Below, in pieces: positions 33,115 through 45,496 of a stretch of 64,000 nucleotides of DNA. The translations under genes were made by a program, and so were the position numbers. Every line of letters starts with the position of its first letter. Position 1 is the stretch's first letter. The notes beneath the pieces are model-generated. The model searched no databases. It had not been told where the DNA came from and worked only from the letters and a program-made list of their open reading frames with translations. The DNA is from Micromussa lordhowensis (lineage: Eukaryota > Cnidaria > Anthozoa > Scleractinia > Lobophylliidae), in contig OZ026601.1 in NCBI GenBank assembly GCA_964020085.1, forward strand, positions 252,001 through 316,000, given 5' to 3'.

Positions 33115-34300
33115 AATAAGCACAATACAACAAGTATTAATGGCTTCTTGAGAAGTAAATAAGCATTTTGGTTGGAAAATAGAACGTAAGTTGAAACCTT
33201 TTAGTGGGGAAGCAAAGGCAAAAACGTGCAAAAGCCTAAACTTGTAGTCACTAATGATTGCCATGTTGTAGTCCAAATTAAATAGCCAATGATACAGAAA
33301 TTCTTACATTCCTTTTTTTTCAGTTGCTGAAAATGATTATCTCTGTCTTATCAAAGACATGAAAGTGATCTTGATGTGACCAGAGGTTTTCCCAAGAGCT
33401 ACTTTACAAGCTTTCTTAATATATGATATTATAACTAGTTAAGCAATTCATTCAAATGCATGTTTAACTATTGCAACAAATTATGAATACACTTCCTCTA
33501 TTGAATATTTAATGACTTCATTTCAATAAACATTTTTTAGCAAAATTATTTCAGTTTTCGATCTTACTTATCATTTATTGTAAATATAATTACAAACTAC
33601 CTAACTAGTGCTTCTCTTTCACTAATAATTTCTTTTTTGAAATCTATAATTTAACAAAATGATTATTAATAAATTGCTGTAAGTGACTAGACAAAGGTTT
33701 GTTGTTTAAAATTTTAAACAAAGTTCCATTGTGCCTGATAGCTTTGGGGAATTGCGTCACAATTATATTGTAACAGAGCTTGTTTCACCATGACCATACC
33801 ATGGAGGTGAAGTAAGTACATACTATTCCTTTAAATGTGTCCACAAGACCTGCCTTCCTACTTCTAAAGAAGAGAAAAAGGTGGAAATTTACTTCACACT
33901 TACTGCTTGATGATACTTCTGACAAAAGTAAAATGTATACAATAATTAATATTTAATTGTATTGTCTGTTTGAACACCAAATAAATGGTTTTCCCACAAT
34001 TTGGCAAAATGCAAGTTGGTTTCACCTTTTGATGGTAAAAATATCACCACTATGGACAGAATGTGTTCAAATTTGCCAAATTAATCCAGCACTAGTCCAG
34101 TATTCTCTACTCTGCATGCAAAATGATAACTTTTAAATATTAATCTACATCTGCTGTGCTTGTTTGCAAAACAAGAAAATTATAAATAATTTTGTTCCAA
34201 AGGAAGCTTTGCCTAATATTCCAATGTAATACAATGTTATTCTTTTCTATTCAAATACTGACTCTTGCTAAACAAAACTTATAATTAACAAAATGTTATG
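33115..34300. other. AT-rich 3' flank of the KLHL18-like gene
   Basis: There are no exons or inverted repeats. It probably includes a long AT-rich 3' UTR. Confidence 0.4.
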
Positions 34301-36010
34301 CTAAGCATGTGGTCCTCTTGGAAGTACTCCCACTCCTACACCTCCTTGATGCATTCCCATAGAAGCTACAGGAGTCCATCGATTACTCAGCACATCAAAA
34401 CATTCCACAGTATTGAGATTTGACAAGCCATCATATCCACCAATAGCATACAACCTTCCACCTAGTGTCACCACGGCAACCCTGCTTCGTCGAGTATTCA
34501 TTGGGGCTGTGAAAGTCCACTGTTTAGTCTCGGGATCAAAACACTCTACAGTGTTGAGAAAGGCACTCCCATCGTAACCCCCACATACATATATGCGCCC
34601 ATTTAAGGTGGCAACACCAACACGGCATCTACGAACACCCATCGGAGGACTTTGTGCCCATGTGTCAGTCTGTGGGTCATATGTCTCCACTGTGCTAAAT
34701 ATGGATAACCCATTGTGACCACCAATAGCATAGATCTTGCCATTTAGCGCGGTGACACCTGCGGCACTGCGGAGTGTCCCCATTGGAGACACAAAGTTCC
34801 AACTGTTGGTTGCCGGTGAATAGCATTCCACTGTGCTCAAGGAGATGTGCCCATCATAACCACCCACAACGTAAATCCTACCATTTACAACCACTGCACC
34901 AAGAGCACTTCGACGTGTATTCATCGGGGTGACCGCCTTCCACAGCTGGAATTGGGGATCATAACATTCCACAGTACTGAGTCGCTTATGTCCGTCAAAT
35001 CCTCCAAGGGCATACAGCTTGTTGTCTAGGACAGCCACACCAACACGAGTACGCAGGGTGCTCATGGGGAGACCAGGCAGCCACTGTCCTGTCAAAGTGT
35101 CGTATGTCTCTACAGTACTAAGAGCTTCCCCAGAGGACGTCAGACCTCCAATGGCGTAAATCAACCCTGCTGCCTCACTGCACCTTCTTGGTTTTGTGCG
35201 TATCGACTGCAACTTGCATCTGCGTTCAGGCATGAGAAGGTAGTTTTTAGCTTCGTCTACCAAATCACGGCAAGCCAAGTTGCTCCTAATCAGTTCGTCG
35301 CTAGACACTGTGTCGCACAGATATTGCGGGCTAATTAGCGGCAGTCTAACGTTCTTCAGTAATTCTGGTAGGAAATCCTTACGCTCATCTAACTCTCTTC
35401 TCACCCAAGCTGAAATCGCTTCGAAAACCTCTTCCTCTGTACGGACATTTAACTCTTCCCGCGAAATCATTTCCACAACCTCCTCAGGGGAAAGAGTCAA
35501 GAATTCTTCGCTCCTCGCAACCTCGGAGAAGTTCTTCACGGCAAAAACATCGGCTGCCTCTACAAGATCTACGCAAGAGTAGGTGTCGGCAAAGGAACGA
35601 ATGCCCAGGCAGTTTGTAGGATGAAGAACACGATGCAAGAACTCGACACAAGCTTGCTTGACGCTGGCGAGTTGAAGCAAACTCGACGCACAGAGTAGAT
35701 TTTGCACGTTATCTACATTGATCTCAATCCTTCCAGTGTAGCAGAAATTCACGAGATCCTCCAAAGCTGAAAATTCAACGCCAAACAACACGACTTCGTC
35801 TTGCCGACTTTCCTTCATGTCTCCAGTGAACATTGCATTGAAGTAGCTACTGGCAGCTGCAAGAACGACTCGATGAGATCTCAGATTGAAATCACCAACA
35901 CGAAGCTGTATGTCACAGAGCTTTCCCTCATTTCGCAGACAGTGAAGTCCTGAGAAAACCTGTGAAGAGAATTCAGGAACGCAGAAAAGCAAACTTTCTT
36001 CCGACGCCAT
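34301..36010 (-). CDS. KLHL18: Kelch-like protein, KLHL18-like (CUL3 adaptor), intronless
   Basis: One uninterrupted 569-codon frame. Residues about 22-125 form a BTB domain (EGKLCDIQLRVGDFNLRSHR, SYFNAMFTGDM). Residues about 130-235 form the BACK domain (HPTNCLGIRSFADTY, EEVFEAISAWVRRE). Then come six Kelch repeats, each with a GG pair and spaced Tyr/Trp (YAIGGL, YALGGFDGHK, YVVGGYDGHI, YAIGGHNGL, YVCGGYDGS, YAIGGYDGL). KLHL18 recruits substrates to CUL3 ubiquitin ligase; vertebrate KLHL18 acts on Aurora-A and UNC119. DLVDEAKNYLLMPERR before the Kelch domain is typical of KLHL18. Vertebrate orthologues have introns; this copy has none. Confidence 0.9.
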   Translation of the reverse strand: MASEESLLFCVPEFSSQVFSGLHCLRNEGKLCDIQLRVGDFNLRSHRVVLAAASSYFNAMFTGDMKESRQDEVVLFGVEFSALEDLVNFCYTGRIEINVDNVQNLLCASSLLQLASVKQACVEFLHRVLHPTNCLGIRSFADTYSCVDLVEAADVFAVKNFSEVARSEEFLTLSPEEVVEMISREELNVRTEEEVFEAISAWVRRELDERKDFLPELLKNVRLPLISPQYLCDTVSSDELIRSNLACRDLVDEAKNYLLMPERRCKLQSIRTKPRRCSEAAGLIYAIGGLTSSGEALSTVETYDTLTGQWLPGLPMSTLRTRVGVAVLDNKLYALGGFDGHKRLSTVECYDPQFQLWKAVTPMNTRRSALGAVVVNGRIYVVGGYDGHISLSTVECYSPATNSWNFVSPMGTLRSAAGVTALNGKIYAIGGHNGLSIFSTVETYDPQTDTWAQSPPMGVRRCRVGVATLNGRIYVCGGYDGSAFLNTVECFDPETKQWTFTAPMNTRRSRVAVVTLGGRLYAIGGYDGLSNLNTVECFDVLSNRWTPVASMGMHQGGVGVGVLPRGPHA

Positions 36011-36674
36011 CTTTTTCGCGAAAATGAATGCTGGTCACGTGACTTTCACAGGTGTTGTTATGACAAACAGACGCGATAATTAGATTGCCGATATCAATCA
36101 AACCCATTTACTGATTGACAGATGTCATGCAATGCGCTTGGCAACTTTCCACCAGCGATTGAACATCGATAGTAGCAACAATTAACAAAATGCAAAACAC
36201 TACTTGAAAAACATCTCATGGTTGAGCCTAGCAAGAGGTGGTTTTATTTCCAAAAGCTCAACTGCAATAAATTACAGCTTGTATGTTTTACAGAGTCTAA
36301 TCTTTACTACCCTGGTTATTGGTTCCAAGAGGGAACAGTCTCCACCAGCAACAACCAAAAATTATTCAAAAATAATTTTACTGATAAAACCACAACCATT
36401 CACTTAGCATGCACAATTGGAGAACATGCCCAATTAAGATCCTTTCACAATTTCAACAAAATCATCCTCATTAAAATGTCTAAAATGTGGTATGACAGAA
36501 CACTGACTGTGTTAGGCCAGGATAAATGTCAATGTACATAATATTTGGCTCTTGTTTGACAGACCGTACTGTACTAGGTCAAATCTATACACCATGGCCT
36601 TGAGCCAACTATTTCCTGTCTGACACTCCTTAAAAGAAAACATAATATCAATTAAATATCAAATTATTTTATTT
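36011..36674. other. Spacer upstream of the KLHL18-like gene
   Basis: The first about 50 bp hold CACGTGAC, a possible E-box, just upstream of the start codon. The rest shows no exon or element. Confidence 0.35.
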
Positions 36675-39065
36675 TTAATTATTTTGGCATTTGCTATGTA
36701 TCATTATGAAGTCTTTCTGGTTTGCTTTGACTTTGGTCGTTTTTGACTTCCGTTTTCTTCCTTGACGAAACTTTGATTTCCGCTCTTGTAGTTTTTTTTC
36801 TCTCTTTTCTCCTTTGCCTCCCCCTCCACAGGTTATTTCCACATTTATCTTTCTTCCTGCCATTACACTGTGGTGTAGATTTAGGGCTTTCTGTAAGGTT
36901 ACAAGAAATCTGTATTAGTTTGACATGCTACAATATTTAGATCATGACACATAACATTCTGAAAGCAGCATTTGACAATAATAATTATCTTAAGGCCGAT
37001 TTACACGGTACGACTTTGTCGCATACGACAAGTTTACGAAAGGCCTACGACATGAATTGTTTCGTGTAAATCAAACCTACATCTCGCTTACGACTGTTGT
37101 GTGCGTCAAAAAAAATAGTCGTAGGAGTTTAAAACATGTTTTAAAACGCTGCGACAATCGTAGCCGACCTATATAGAGCATACTTATTTTGTGACAAATT
37201 TCTACTCAGTAGGGGACGAAAGAGAAGTTTTCTTCCGTCAAAATGGCGGACGAAGTTGTTGTTGACTGGTTCACATGAAGTCGTTTCTCAAAAAGTACGG
37301 AACGGATTAAAGCGAAAAACATCTCGTTAGAAAGATTTTTCAAAGCGCAGGACAGCTAAATTATTTCATTACGTTTGTTAGAACTTTTTCGCTCCGTAAA
37401 TCCCGGTGAAAACTTTTGCATATTTAATTTTGTAAGTGAAAATGTCGTACCCGTGTAAATGGTCCCAAGTCATGTCGTAGGCCTGTCGTAAGCTTGTCGC
37501 ATGCGTCAAAGTCGTACCGTGTAAATCGGCCCTTACACCGTAATTATCCAAGATTTGAAAGATGACCTTTTGGTCCCTGATAGCCTATGCCTGACAATAA
37601 TGATGACAACTAAATTGATAATTACACATAGATAAACAATTAAAGGACAAAAGAACTTGATAATTATCAAGAAATTATGTTATATAGTATGTAAACTTCT
37701 AAAGCAAAGGAGGGGCCACCTGAAGATCACAAGGCAGCAGAAATTAGAGAAGTGAATGAAGCAAATGAGAAAGAACTTCTACTAACCCAGTAACTGGCTT
37801 TGTCGTCAAACTCGAGAAATCCACAGCCTTTGGATTCTCCTGTTTTCTTGGTCATCAGCCGGAATTCTTTGATGTTTTCTAGTGATCATTATGCAAACAC
37901 AGAATAAGCAAATCTGGAGAATCTTATCATATCAAGATATCTATATAGTTATAATTATTTCCATTGTTTGCATGGCAAATAGGATTTTTTTGTACATGTA
38001 TTGTCTGTTTTCTGTTTTAAATTTATCACTGTCGATTTGCTGTTTTGTTGGCATTAGCTGCTTGAAAATCCAGTTATAATAACATGTTTGCTAAATTGCT
38101 CTTAAAATAATTTATTCAGGAACAATAAACATTTGTAAAGAGTAGAGCAAAAACAACATCAATAAAAAATGAAACCAAAAAAAGTTAATATATTATTTAA
38201 GTGCTCACTTGGTCTTATTGCAAGTTAAGTTTATATTACTTTTACCAGCAATTATTAACATGGATTCTCATAACTAATGCTTATTTTATCAGCAAAAATA
38301 CCTGTGCATCTAAAATGGTCTTTAACTTGTTCCTCATTGACCGAAAATGGAAGGTTTCCTAATCAAATTAAAGAAATATGACATTAAATGTACTTAATTT
38401 TTACACATCAACCAAACTAATGAAAAGGGGAATATAGCAGATTCCTTGAACATTATGTCACATTTACAAACATGTGTACAATAACACACCTGAAAGTCAC
38501 ACAACTTAAAAAGCCCCGAGGCTGTTCAACCCTCTTGAAATTTAACTTATTAGATAATGGTGGTTACGTGCAATAGACTTACCAACAAAGAGTATATATC
38601 TGCTCTTCTTTTCATCATCATTTTCAAGTTTATCGGTACTTTCTTGTTTTACAGAAATCTTTTTCTCTGGGAGCTTCTTTAATGGCTTTTCTGCGAGGAA
38701 TATCAACAATAAAAAAGAACAAAAACAATATAAATCACACGAAGACCATGATATCATTGGTCTGCCAGATAGTTGCAAACAAATTCATCTTTCAGGCCAA
38801 ATAATCCATCTTGTCAAGCTATAAATATCAACCCCAAGAATGGCCACTGTAAAGTCTGAGGTGAAAGGCACCTTGTGAAAAGATAAATTTTAGACTGGAG
38901 AGGAAACATATTGGTCAACCTATACAAATATTATCCAAAACTGATGAAAAATACACAAAAAAGATCCAGAACTTAGGAAAACTTCATAGTGTTTTTAATA
39001 ATAAATTAATATTACCAGATTTCTTTACAACTTTCTCTGCGTTGGGTGCATGTTTCTTCCACCAG
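36675..39065 (-). CDS. Nop6-like RRM protein (nucleolar, ribosome biogenesis), 5' exon not found
   Basis: Five exons (-): 39065-39016, 38690-38583, 38358-38302, 37878-37787 and 36890-36675. All join in phase, giving about 174 residues. A Lys-rich N-terminal part precedes an RRM with RNP2 YILFVGNLPFSV and RNP1 KGCGFLEFDD. The final exon has LHHSVMAGRKINVEITCGGG followed by a basic tail. The GRKINVEXTXGGG ending is the signature of the Nop6-type RRM, involved in small-subunit ribosome biogenesis in yeast. The start codon lies upstream. A phase-compatible segment with a GTATGC donor at 39435-39318 exists, but its peptide does not look like this family. Confidence 0.75.
36991..37535. mobile_element. 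MITE with TAAGGCCGATTTACACGG termini
   Basis: The left end AAGGCCGATTTACACGGTAC and the right end GTACCGTGTAAATCGGCCCTT are inverted over about 70 bp, with repeated TCGTAGGCCTGTCG-like inner blocks. It lies in the last intron of the Nop6-like gene. Confidence 0.85.
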
Positions 39066-41452
39066 CTATAAGCAAAGACAAGGTCAGATACTTACATGTA
39101 ATAAAAACCACGAAATGTAAACAAAGCAATAAAAGTTCTATTATAAAATTCTGCCCTCTCTTATTACATCCAATTCCACATCACCTTTATAAACTTTACA
39201 AAGATAAATGTTTTACTCAATCAACAGTTACATATATGGCAGGTTTCATGTCAAAAGCCGAAAGCTTTGAAACTGTACACCAAGTAGGCCAAAATCCTAC
39301 GCTGCTGGTAGCATACCGTCCGCCCGTATGCCAATAATTGCTCTGGGCCCCAGCCCCCAGGTCTTTTGGCGCGATGCCGCCGCGAAAGAGAGGTGTTATA
39401 AAGTTAAGAATAGCGTGACAAAGCGTGACAAACAATTTTAGACTAAGCGTTGATTACGTAATTACAGCCTGAAATATGATCTATGTGAAAGCCTTTATTG
39501 TCAAAGTATCCGTGCAAATATTCCTACTACGTGTCGCGTGGAATCTAAAAAACTAGTTCGTGCTTTCCGTTTCTAAACACGTAGGAACACTAGTTCCTTC
39601 CAGCAACAAAGTAGGCATAGGATTCTGCCCTATAGCTTGTAGTTCCGCAGGATTTACGTATAAAGTGTTTACCTACATGTGTTAAGTTTATGTCAAAGGA
39701 AACTCTTATTACCCTCTGTATTTTGTATCACGTATGATTTAGCTACCATTATGTATATAAGAACCTTGATTCTAGCAATAAAGGATTCAGTTGATTGTAC
39801 AGCAGTAGAGTGTCCTTCACTCCGTGTGTGAGCTCGCGGTAAACCCAGCGTTCGCCCAAGCAGCAAAAACAGTTCGACGCTAATCGACCCTCAGCCGTAA
39901 TTCTACTACAGAGGCGTTTAAGAGAAATCCAATGCAACCAATGCAATTTTTTTTCTGTAGGGGGGATTCGAGTTTGTGGGACTGTTGTGATCACCGGTCA
40001 GTACATTGTTCTGAGAACTATAGGTCCCGACAACTATACAGTTGGGACAGCAAGTTCTAGTGTTTCTTCCAATCAAGAGCTAGCATGAACCGCGAGTGTT
40101 CACTGAAAATCAGCGAAAAGCAATACAGTGGAACCTTGATTTCACGAAAAAGATCGTAAATTTATGTTATTTACTGGCCACAGCCGCCACAGGTCAAGTA
40201 ACCTTTCGTGGTTATGCCAGGTTAGTGAGGTTATGCCAGTTGGGCGAAATATTGCCTTCATCACTGGCTTCAGTATGCCGACGTCTCGTTGATCGCACGC
40301 CGGTTCACCGCAAAATATTAAAACCCACGCTGAAGATCTTTGGCGTAACCTAAACTAAATTCACTCTGGGATGTAGGCACTGGTCAATATTTTGTGGAAG
40401 TTCTCTACCTTGTCGTTTCCAAAACAAAATGCTTCACAGATGTATAGTCACTACTGCACATGTCTCTTAACACTAAAGCTTAGCTACAGTCACGTTCTGG
40501 CCCTCTCTGTTTCACAATGCTATGTTCTCAGGAGAGGAGCATTGTGTTGTGTGACAGGGATTGGGTCAGAACTGAGCTAGGAGGGCTAGTGTGCTAGGTA
40601 TTTGAGTTTTCTGTCTCACAAATCTTTATGGCATAGTTGGATCTGCTCACAAGCTAACTTGCGATGATCAGAATCCCTGCTCTTGTTCCCTTAAGGACCC
40701 TCATAGCTCAAGTGGTACATATAGTCTCTTCTTTAAAGATTATTTTTATATTTCAAGGTTACTAACTCATCGTAAATGACATGTTGGCTTCAGAGTTTAT
40801 TTTTAATTTTAGTCGGTGTGATGTTTTACGATTTTACCGACATATACCATCTAAATGTAGTTAAAGGTTGAACCCAGGAGTATCATTAACCAATGAAATA
40901 TAATAACAATATAATACAGTTCTTAAAAACGCATTATACGTAAGTCTCAATGCTTTTACATAAATGTGATCGTTGACGTGACGGTACGTAGCTAGTCCTG
41001 CAGAAAAATTCAAGACAGTTGTCGGTGACTGATCTGTTTTGACACCTTAAGCATAAGTTATCCTCAGAGTCAAGTGAAAAGTTGTTTGTCACTTGATGAT
41101 GTAAGGCAACTTTTAGTATGACTTTGAAGATAACTTGTAGCTTAACAAGAGTACTTCCACGAAGTCGCTCATAAACCCTAATTAAACTTCACCGTAGAAC
41201 ATCTACCTACTCAAGTCGTTTTCTCTTTCTTGATGTTGCAACTTGTTTGTCTTCCATCTGAAGGTTGCGGTACAATTTTAACACGAATAACTCTTCTACG
41301 AAGTCACAAGCTTATAGGAAAGACAATAGATCAAGAGAAATAGAGTCCGCCATGTTGGAAGGGAAGAGTCTGGTGCTGAATACATAATACCCCAGCAGTC
41401 TTCGCGGGAAAAAGTGTTATGGGGTTTTTGAAAGCTTTGGCAAAAAGATAGT
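39066..41452. other. Gene-poor interval, Nop6-like 5' side to F8A promoter
   Basis: No conserved ORF. At about 39680-39912 a segment starts TGTGTTAAG and contains TATATAAG (39752), AATAAAGG (39778) and a CTACTACA end. This is the layout of a solo LTR, but no target duplication is visible. The last 100 bp before 41453 hold the F8A 5' UTR. Confidence 0.3.
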
Positions 41453-43836
41453 ATGGATCGTGAATTTGATGTTTTAGGACAATACCGTGCTATTTCTTCA
41501 AAGCTTAAGAGGCGTTTCCTCAAAAAACCCAACGTTTCTGAAGCGAGCGATCAGTTTGGTTCTCTGGCCAAAGAATTGAAAAGACAGGACTGTCCACAGT
41601 ACGCCGGCTTCTGCAGTCTAGCGAAAGCAAGATGCGAAAATACGCTTTCTAACGCGACTGGAGAAGTCGAAGCACTTACCGAAGCAGCAAGATTGTTTTT
41701 GGAAGCGGAGAGAAATTGCGTGGAACTGAGGTGTCCTGCGTTTGAGGAACACTTGACCGAGGCAATACACCTTTTCAACCAGGCTATCAAGACACACTGT
41801 GCTCAGGGGAACTCTGCACTAGGGGCTTGTTTGTGTCTGGAAATAGGGGACGCCTTGAGACACATGAACCGGCCCCACGAAGCCATGGTCCATTACCAGC
41901 ATGCGGCAGAGTTACAGCATCAGAATCCCATAGATGCCCTGCAGTCCATGACTTTAGTAGCATCATGTAAAATTGAGACAGGTAAGTTACTGCACAATAT
42001 TTAATTATACTCTCATTATACTCTTGTGGGGGCCCAGCACCACAGGCTCTATTGTTCACTTAACTCTGGATCAAGTGTACCAGGCTGCCTGGCTGGCTGT
42101 GGTAACTTGTGCAAGACACTATGGCAGTCTCATAGTGCCCCATCCTCTCCACCCTCCCACCCAGGTTGTGACCCATACAAGTCAGATTCAACCATTGAAG
42201 TTTTCTGAGGGAGGGGCTCTAAACCAAATGAAATACTGTACACATTTACCGTAAATCACATTAAAGGCAAATAAATGATGAAATCCTTGAATTAGCGTCT
42301 ACGTCGCTTATTTCAAATTTAGGAGAAGACAGGAGGCACTTATTTGAGGGGGCACTTAATCAAGGGGTCGCTTATTTAATTTTTCCCAAATCTTGGCCTG
42401 ACATGTTTTTTTTAACACATTATCTGCACGTAAACAACAACATAAGCTGTTTACCAACATAAAAAGCTGATCCTAAAGTTTAAACCGCGGCACCAAGAAT
42501 TTGAAGGATGCAACTTAGAAGAAAAGAAACATGTTTCCTGTATTGTAAAGATGTAAATTACTTATGACTGCATAAATGGCTGGATGAGAGTGATTAAACA
42601 CTGCAAAAACTATACATTCTTTGTCTCAGGGGAATGGGCACTTATTTGAGGGGGGTGCTTATTTTAAATTTTGGCTGATAGAAGGGTCGCTTATTCAAAG
42701 GGAGTGCTTCTTCGAGGAAGGGAAGTAATTAGAGAATTAACATTAAGTTGGTGTAGCATTTCCTCCTTATTTTCCTCCCAGTGGGGGGAGGGGGGGGGGG
42801 GGGTTACTTTCGTAAATTTCGGATAGGTGTGTGCCACGAAGGGTCTTAAACCCTGACCCAACTTAAGGATGGACACGAAAAATGACACCCTATTTAAAGC
42901 CCAAACCCAAAAAATGAACGGGTCGACTTTATTTCTGTAACATTGGAAGTTAACCAAAGGTTCAGTTCTAACAGATCTTTTTTTCCCTGTTTACCAGTAG
43001 CTGGGCATTTACACACTGTAATTTTAGCTGATACAATTTAGGTACCCTATCTAAGGATCACACCAAGAGCACAATGGAGGCAAAAAGTGATACCCTATTA
43101 ATTTTGAGGATTGAGAACCTCAAAAACCCTACCCTATCCTGCAGCACATACCTATATAGCCCATATATGGGAGAACCCCGTTACCCAGTGGGATTTTGTT
43201 ACTCCTCATCTCCCTTAATATGCAGGCAGGAAAGGAGGCTAATGTACACATGTATGTGGACAGAAGGGGGGAGAAAAGAGTACCCTTGTATCCTTAGTTT
43301 ATTCAAAAGTAACAACTGTGCTTTGAAATCATGAAAGGACTTCTACTTATAGCCAACTGTTTAGTGCATACACTTGTTGTTCAATTCTAGAACTCACAAA
43401 TATTTGTAAATTTACTTCAGGTGATTTTGATGGTGCCTTGTCTGTGCTCACTGAGATGGCCTATTTTGCTGAAGAGCGAGGAGCCACGGGCCAGCAACAA
43501 GGCAAACTGCTAGGCCCTTATCAAGAGATCTTAGCACGCTGTGAAATTGGGCGTGTCCTTCTATTGATGTTGCTCCAACCAACACCACAACGTATTCGTC
43601 CTCAGCATGCTCAGATATTGGAGAAGTATTCAGAGGAAAGTGACCTTGCTGGGTACCCAGTGGATTACATGAACAAAGATCTGTTTCTGTTGCTTCAATC
43701 AGTAGTGATGGTGTGTCAGTCACATGATGTAGATGCCCTGAAGGAACTTGAAAAGGAACTCTGGACATATCTTGAACCTGAACAACAGCATCTGCTTCAT
43801 CTTATCACTTTAAAAATGTCAAATAAAGGAGAATGA
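41453..43836 (+). CDS. F8A1: HAP40, 40-kDa huntingtin-associated protein (F8A)
   Basis: Two exons, 41453-41981 and 43421-43836, join in phase (ACA G/GT GAT) to 314 residues; human F8A is 371. Family landmarks are YRAISSKLKRRFLKKPNVSE near the start, EALTEAARLFLEAERNC, a TPR-like helical array, ILARCEIGRVLLLMLLQPTP and the C-terminal PEQQHLLHLITL. HAP40 clasps huntingtin into a stable complex and links it to Rab5 endosomes. The Pro-rich insert of the mammalian protein is absent, which accounts for the shorter length. Mammalian F8A genes are intronless; this one has a 1.4-kb intron full of repeats. Confidence 0.95.
42270..43200. repeat. Repetitive block in the F8A intron
   Basis: Repeats of (G)CACTTATTTGAGGGG and TCGCTTATT occur at 42300-42370 and 42640-42710 on the same strand. 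A G-run (42782-42804) and ACCCTA-type repeats with TGATACCCTATTAATTTTG follow. The parts look like fragments of dispersed repeats; no ends could be defined. Confidence 0.45.
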
Positions 43837-45496
43837 TAGAAATTTTAAGGGATTTTAATTTCCAATAAAACCCATCATAAAGGTCGTATCCAGGTTAGTT
43901 TGTAGCACTTTGTTTATATGCAAAATTAGTTCTGACAAAGCTTGGAATGGAGAGGAGTCTGCTCCTTGTTCCTCTTGCTGCTTGGTTTGTCTCCAAGTTC
44001 CAGTCTGAGAGCTGTCAGTCATGCAGTAGGCTTCAAGACAAAAGTGCGCTAGCACCCTTTTTTAACACTATATACAGGTGGCGACACCTCTGTGGTCTTG
44101 GTCCTAAATGTAGGCATTTCCCTCAAATTAACCCACTTATTTCACACGTGTGGGCACCTTGTGTGCTGTGGATCTTGTACCCTCTCTTCTATTAACGTTT
44201 GACCATGTGTGATATGGCTCAATTACAGATTACTGTAATAATAATTTATTAATTTACAGCAGGATATGCTTTGCTTGAACTCTCAAACTCTAGTTGCACA
44301 AATATAATTTCTCTGATTGGACAATCAAAATAAATTGCTTTTATTTCATTTATTGTTTCAAGGAATGCTATCAAGAATTCTGAAGGAAACTAATGAGCTG
44401 CCTATGGCTGTAAATGGGTCCCCTTGTAAGAAACATAAACATACAGGTTTCCCATAGCCTACGTGCAGATGTCTACTATTTACTTTGTTTTATACAGAAT
44501 AGTCCATGAGAAACAAAATAAATATCAGACCTCTGGACACACCCTTTTCAAACATGTATATGTGGGATCTTTAACCCATTTACGCCTGTGCCAGCCATAA
44601 CTGGCTGTGACGAGCATTGGCCTTTGTGCCACTTCTAACATCAACAGCTTTGACCAAATTGGCATCATCTATACTCAAAATCTGAGGGAGCAAAAATGTT
44701 GTAAAATGCGATGCTGATGGAAAGAAAGGCATGCTGTCATGTTGCAAATGCCTTTTTTGGTACATTGGAGCTAATTTGGCTCATATCCAGGCTGAAAATC
44801 TCCAAAATGTCCAATGTGTTATTGGCAAAAAGCTCTGGGAGTCAATGGGTTAAGCCCACCTGTAGTAGGAATTAGTACGTAGGTAGGCAACCAATAGCTC
44901 TGCTTAATAAAGGACTTGAGCAAGTGAGTTTTGATGGTTATTTATAATTTTGTACATTACAAAACAACAGTCTGAGATTCTCATAAGTTATGTCTCAAAG
45001 AAAAATAAATTCTTTGTCAGATTTTGTCATATGTAACCAATAAAAAGTTTATGATGTCAACTGTTTGTAAGAAACATTGGGGAGAACAAAGACAGAGAAA
45101 TGAAGTCTTATTTAATTCAAAAACATGGTGGGGGTAAAAATATATATACCCTAGTCAACGGATTTACCACCAAATTCTTCTAACTAACATTAGAAACAGA
45201 GCCAAAAGTAAAGAGAATTGGCTATTTTTGAGCTTGGGGCTGAGGAGTACAAAATACAACTAAGTGACAAGTTCTTTTACCAAAAGTCGCTTATCAATAA
45301 CAAGTGACAAGTTTATTTTAGACTGACAAATAACACAGATTGTAACTTTTTAACACCAGGGAAAAGCAAATGACACTTTCTCAGCTGGGCAGCAATCACT
45401 GCAGAAGTGCAACATGCCACCACAAGACATTCAAGTTTGACACCGAGCTGCTTTGCCAGGCACTAATGAATTCTCTATACAATCAGCTAAAGATTC
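43837..45496. other. Convergent 3' ends of F8A and p23
   Basis: It contains both 3' UTRs. TTTATT at 45312 would be AATAAA for p23 on the minus strand. A weak inverted repeat, TTAACCCATTTACG at 44572 and GTCAATGGGTTAA near 44841, may be an old MITE. No exon is seen. Confidence 0.4.

Noticed and set aside
39217..39435. First exon of the Nop6-like gene (ATG 39435, donor GTATGC after 39318)
   Set aside because: The phase fits, but the peptide is hydrophobic and unlike the Lys-rich N-terminus expected. Kept only as a remark.
39680..39912. Solo LTR
   Set aside because: TATA- and AATAAA-like signals and TG...CA ends are suggestive, but no target duplication or second copy is visible.
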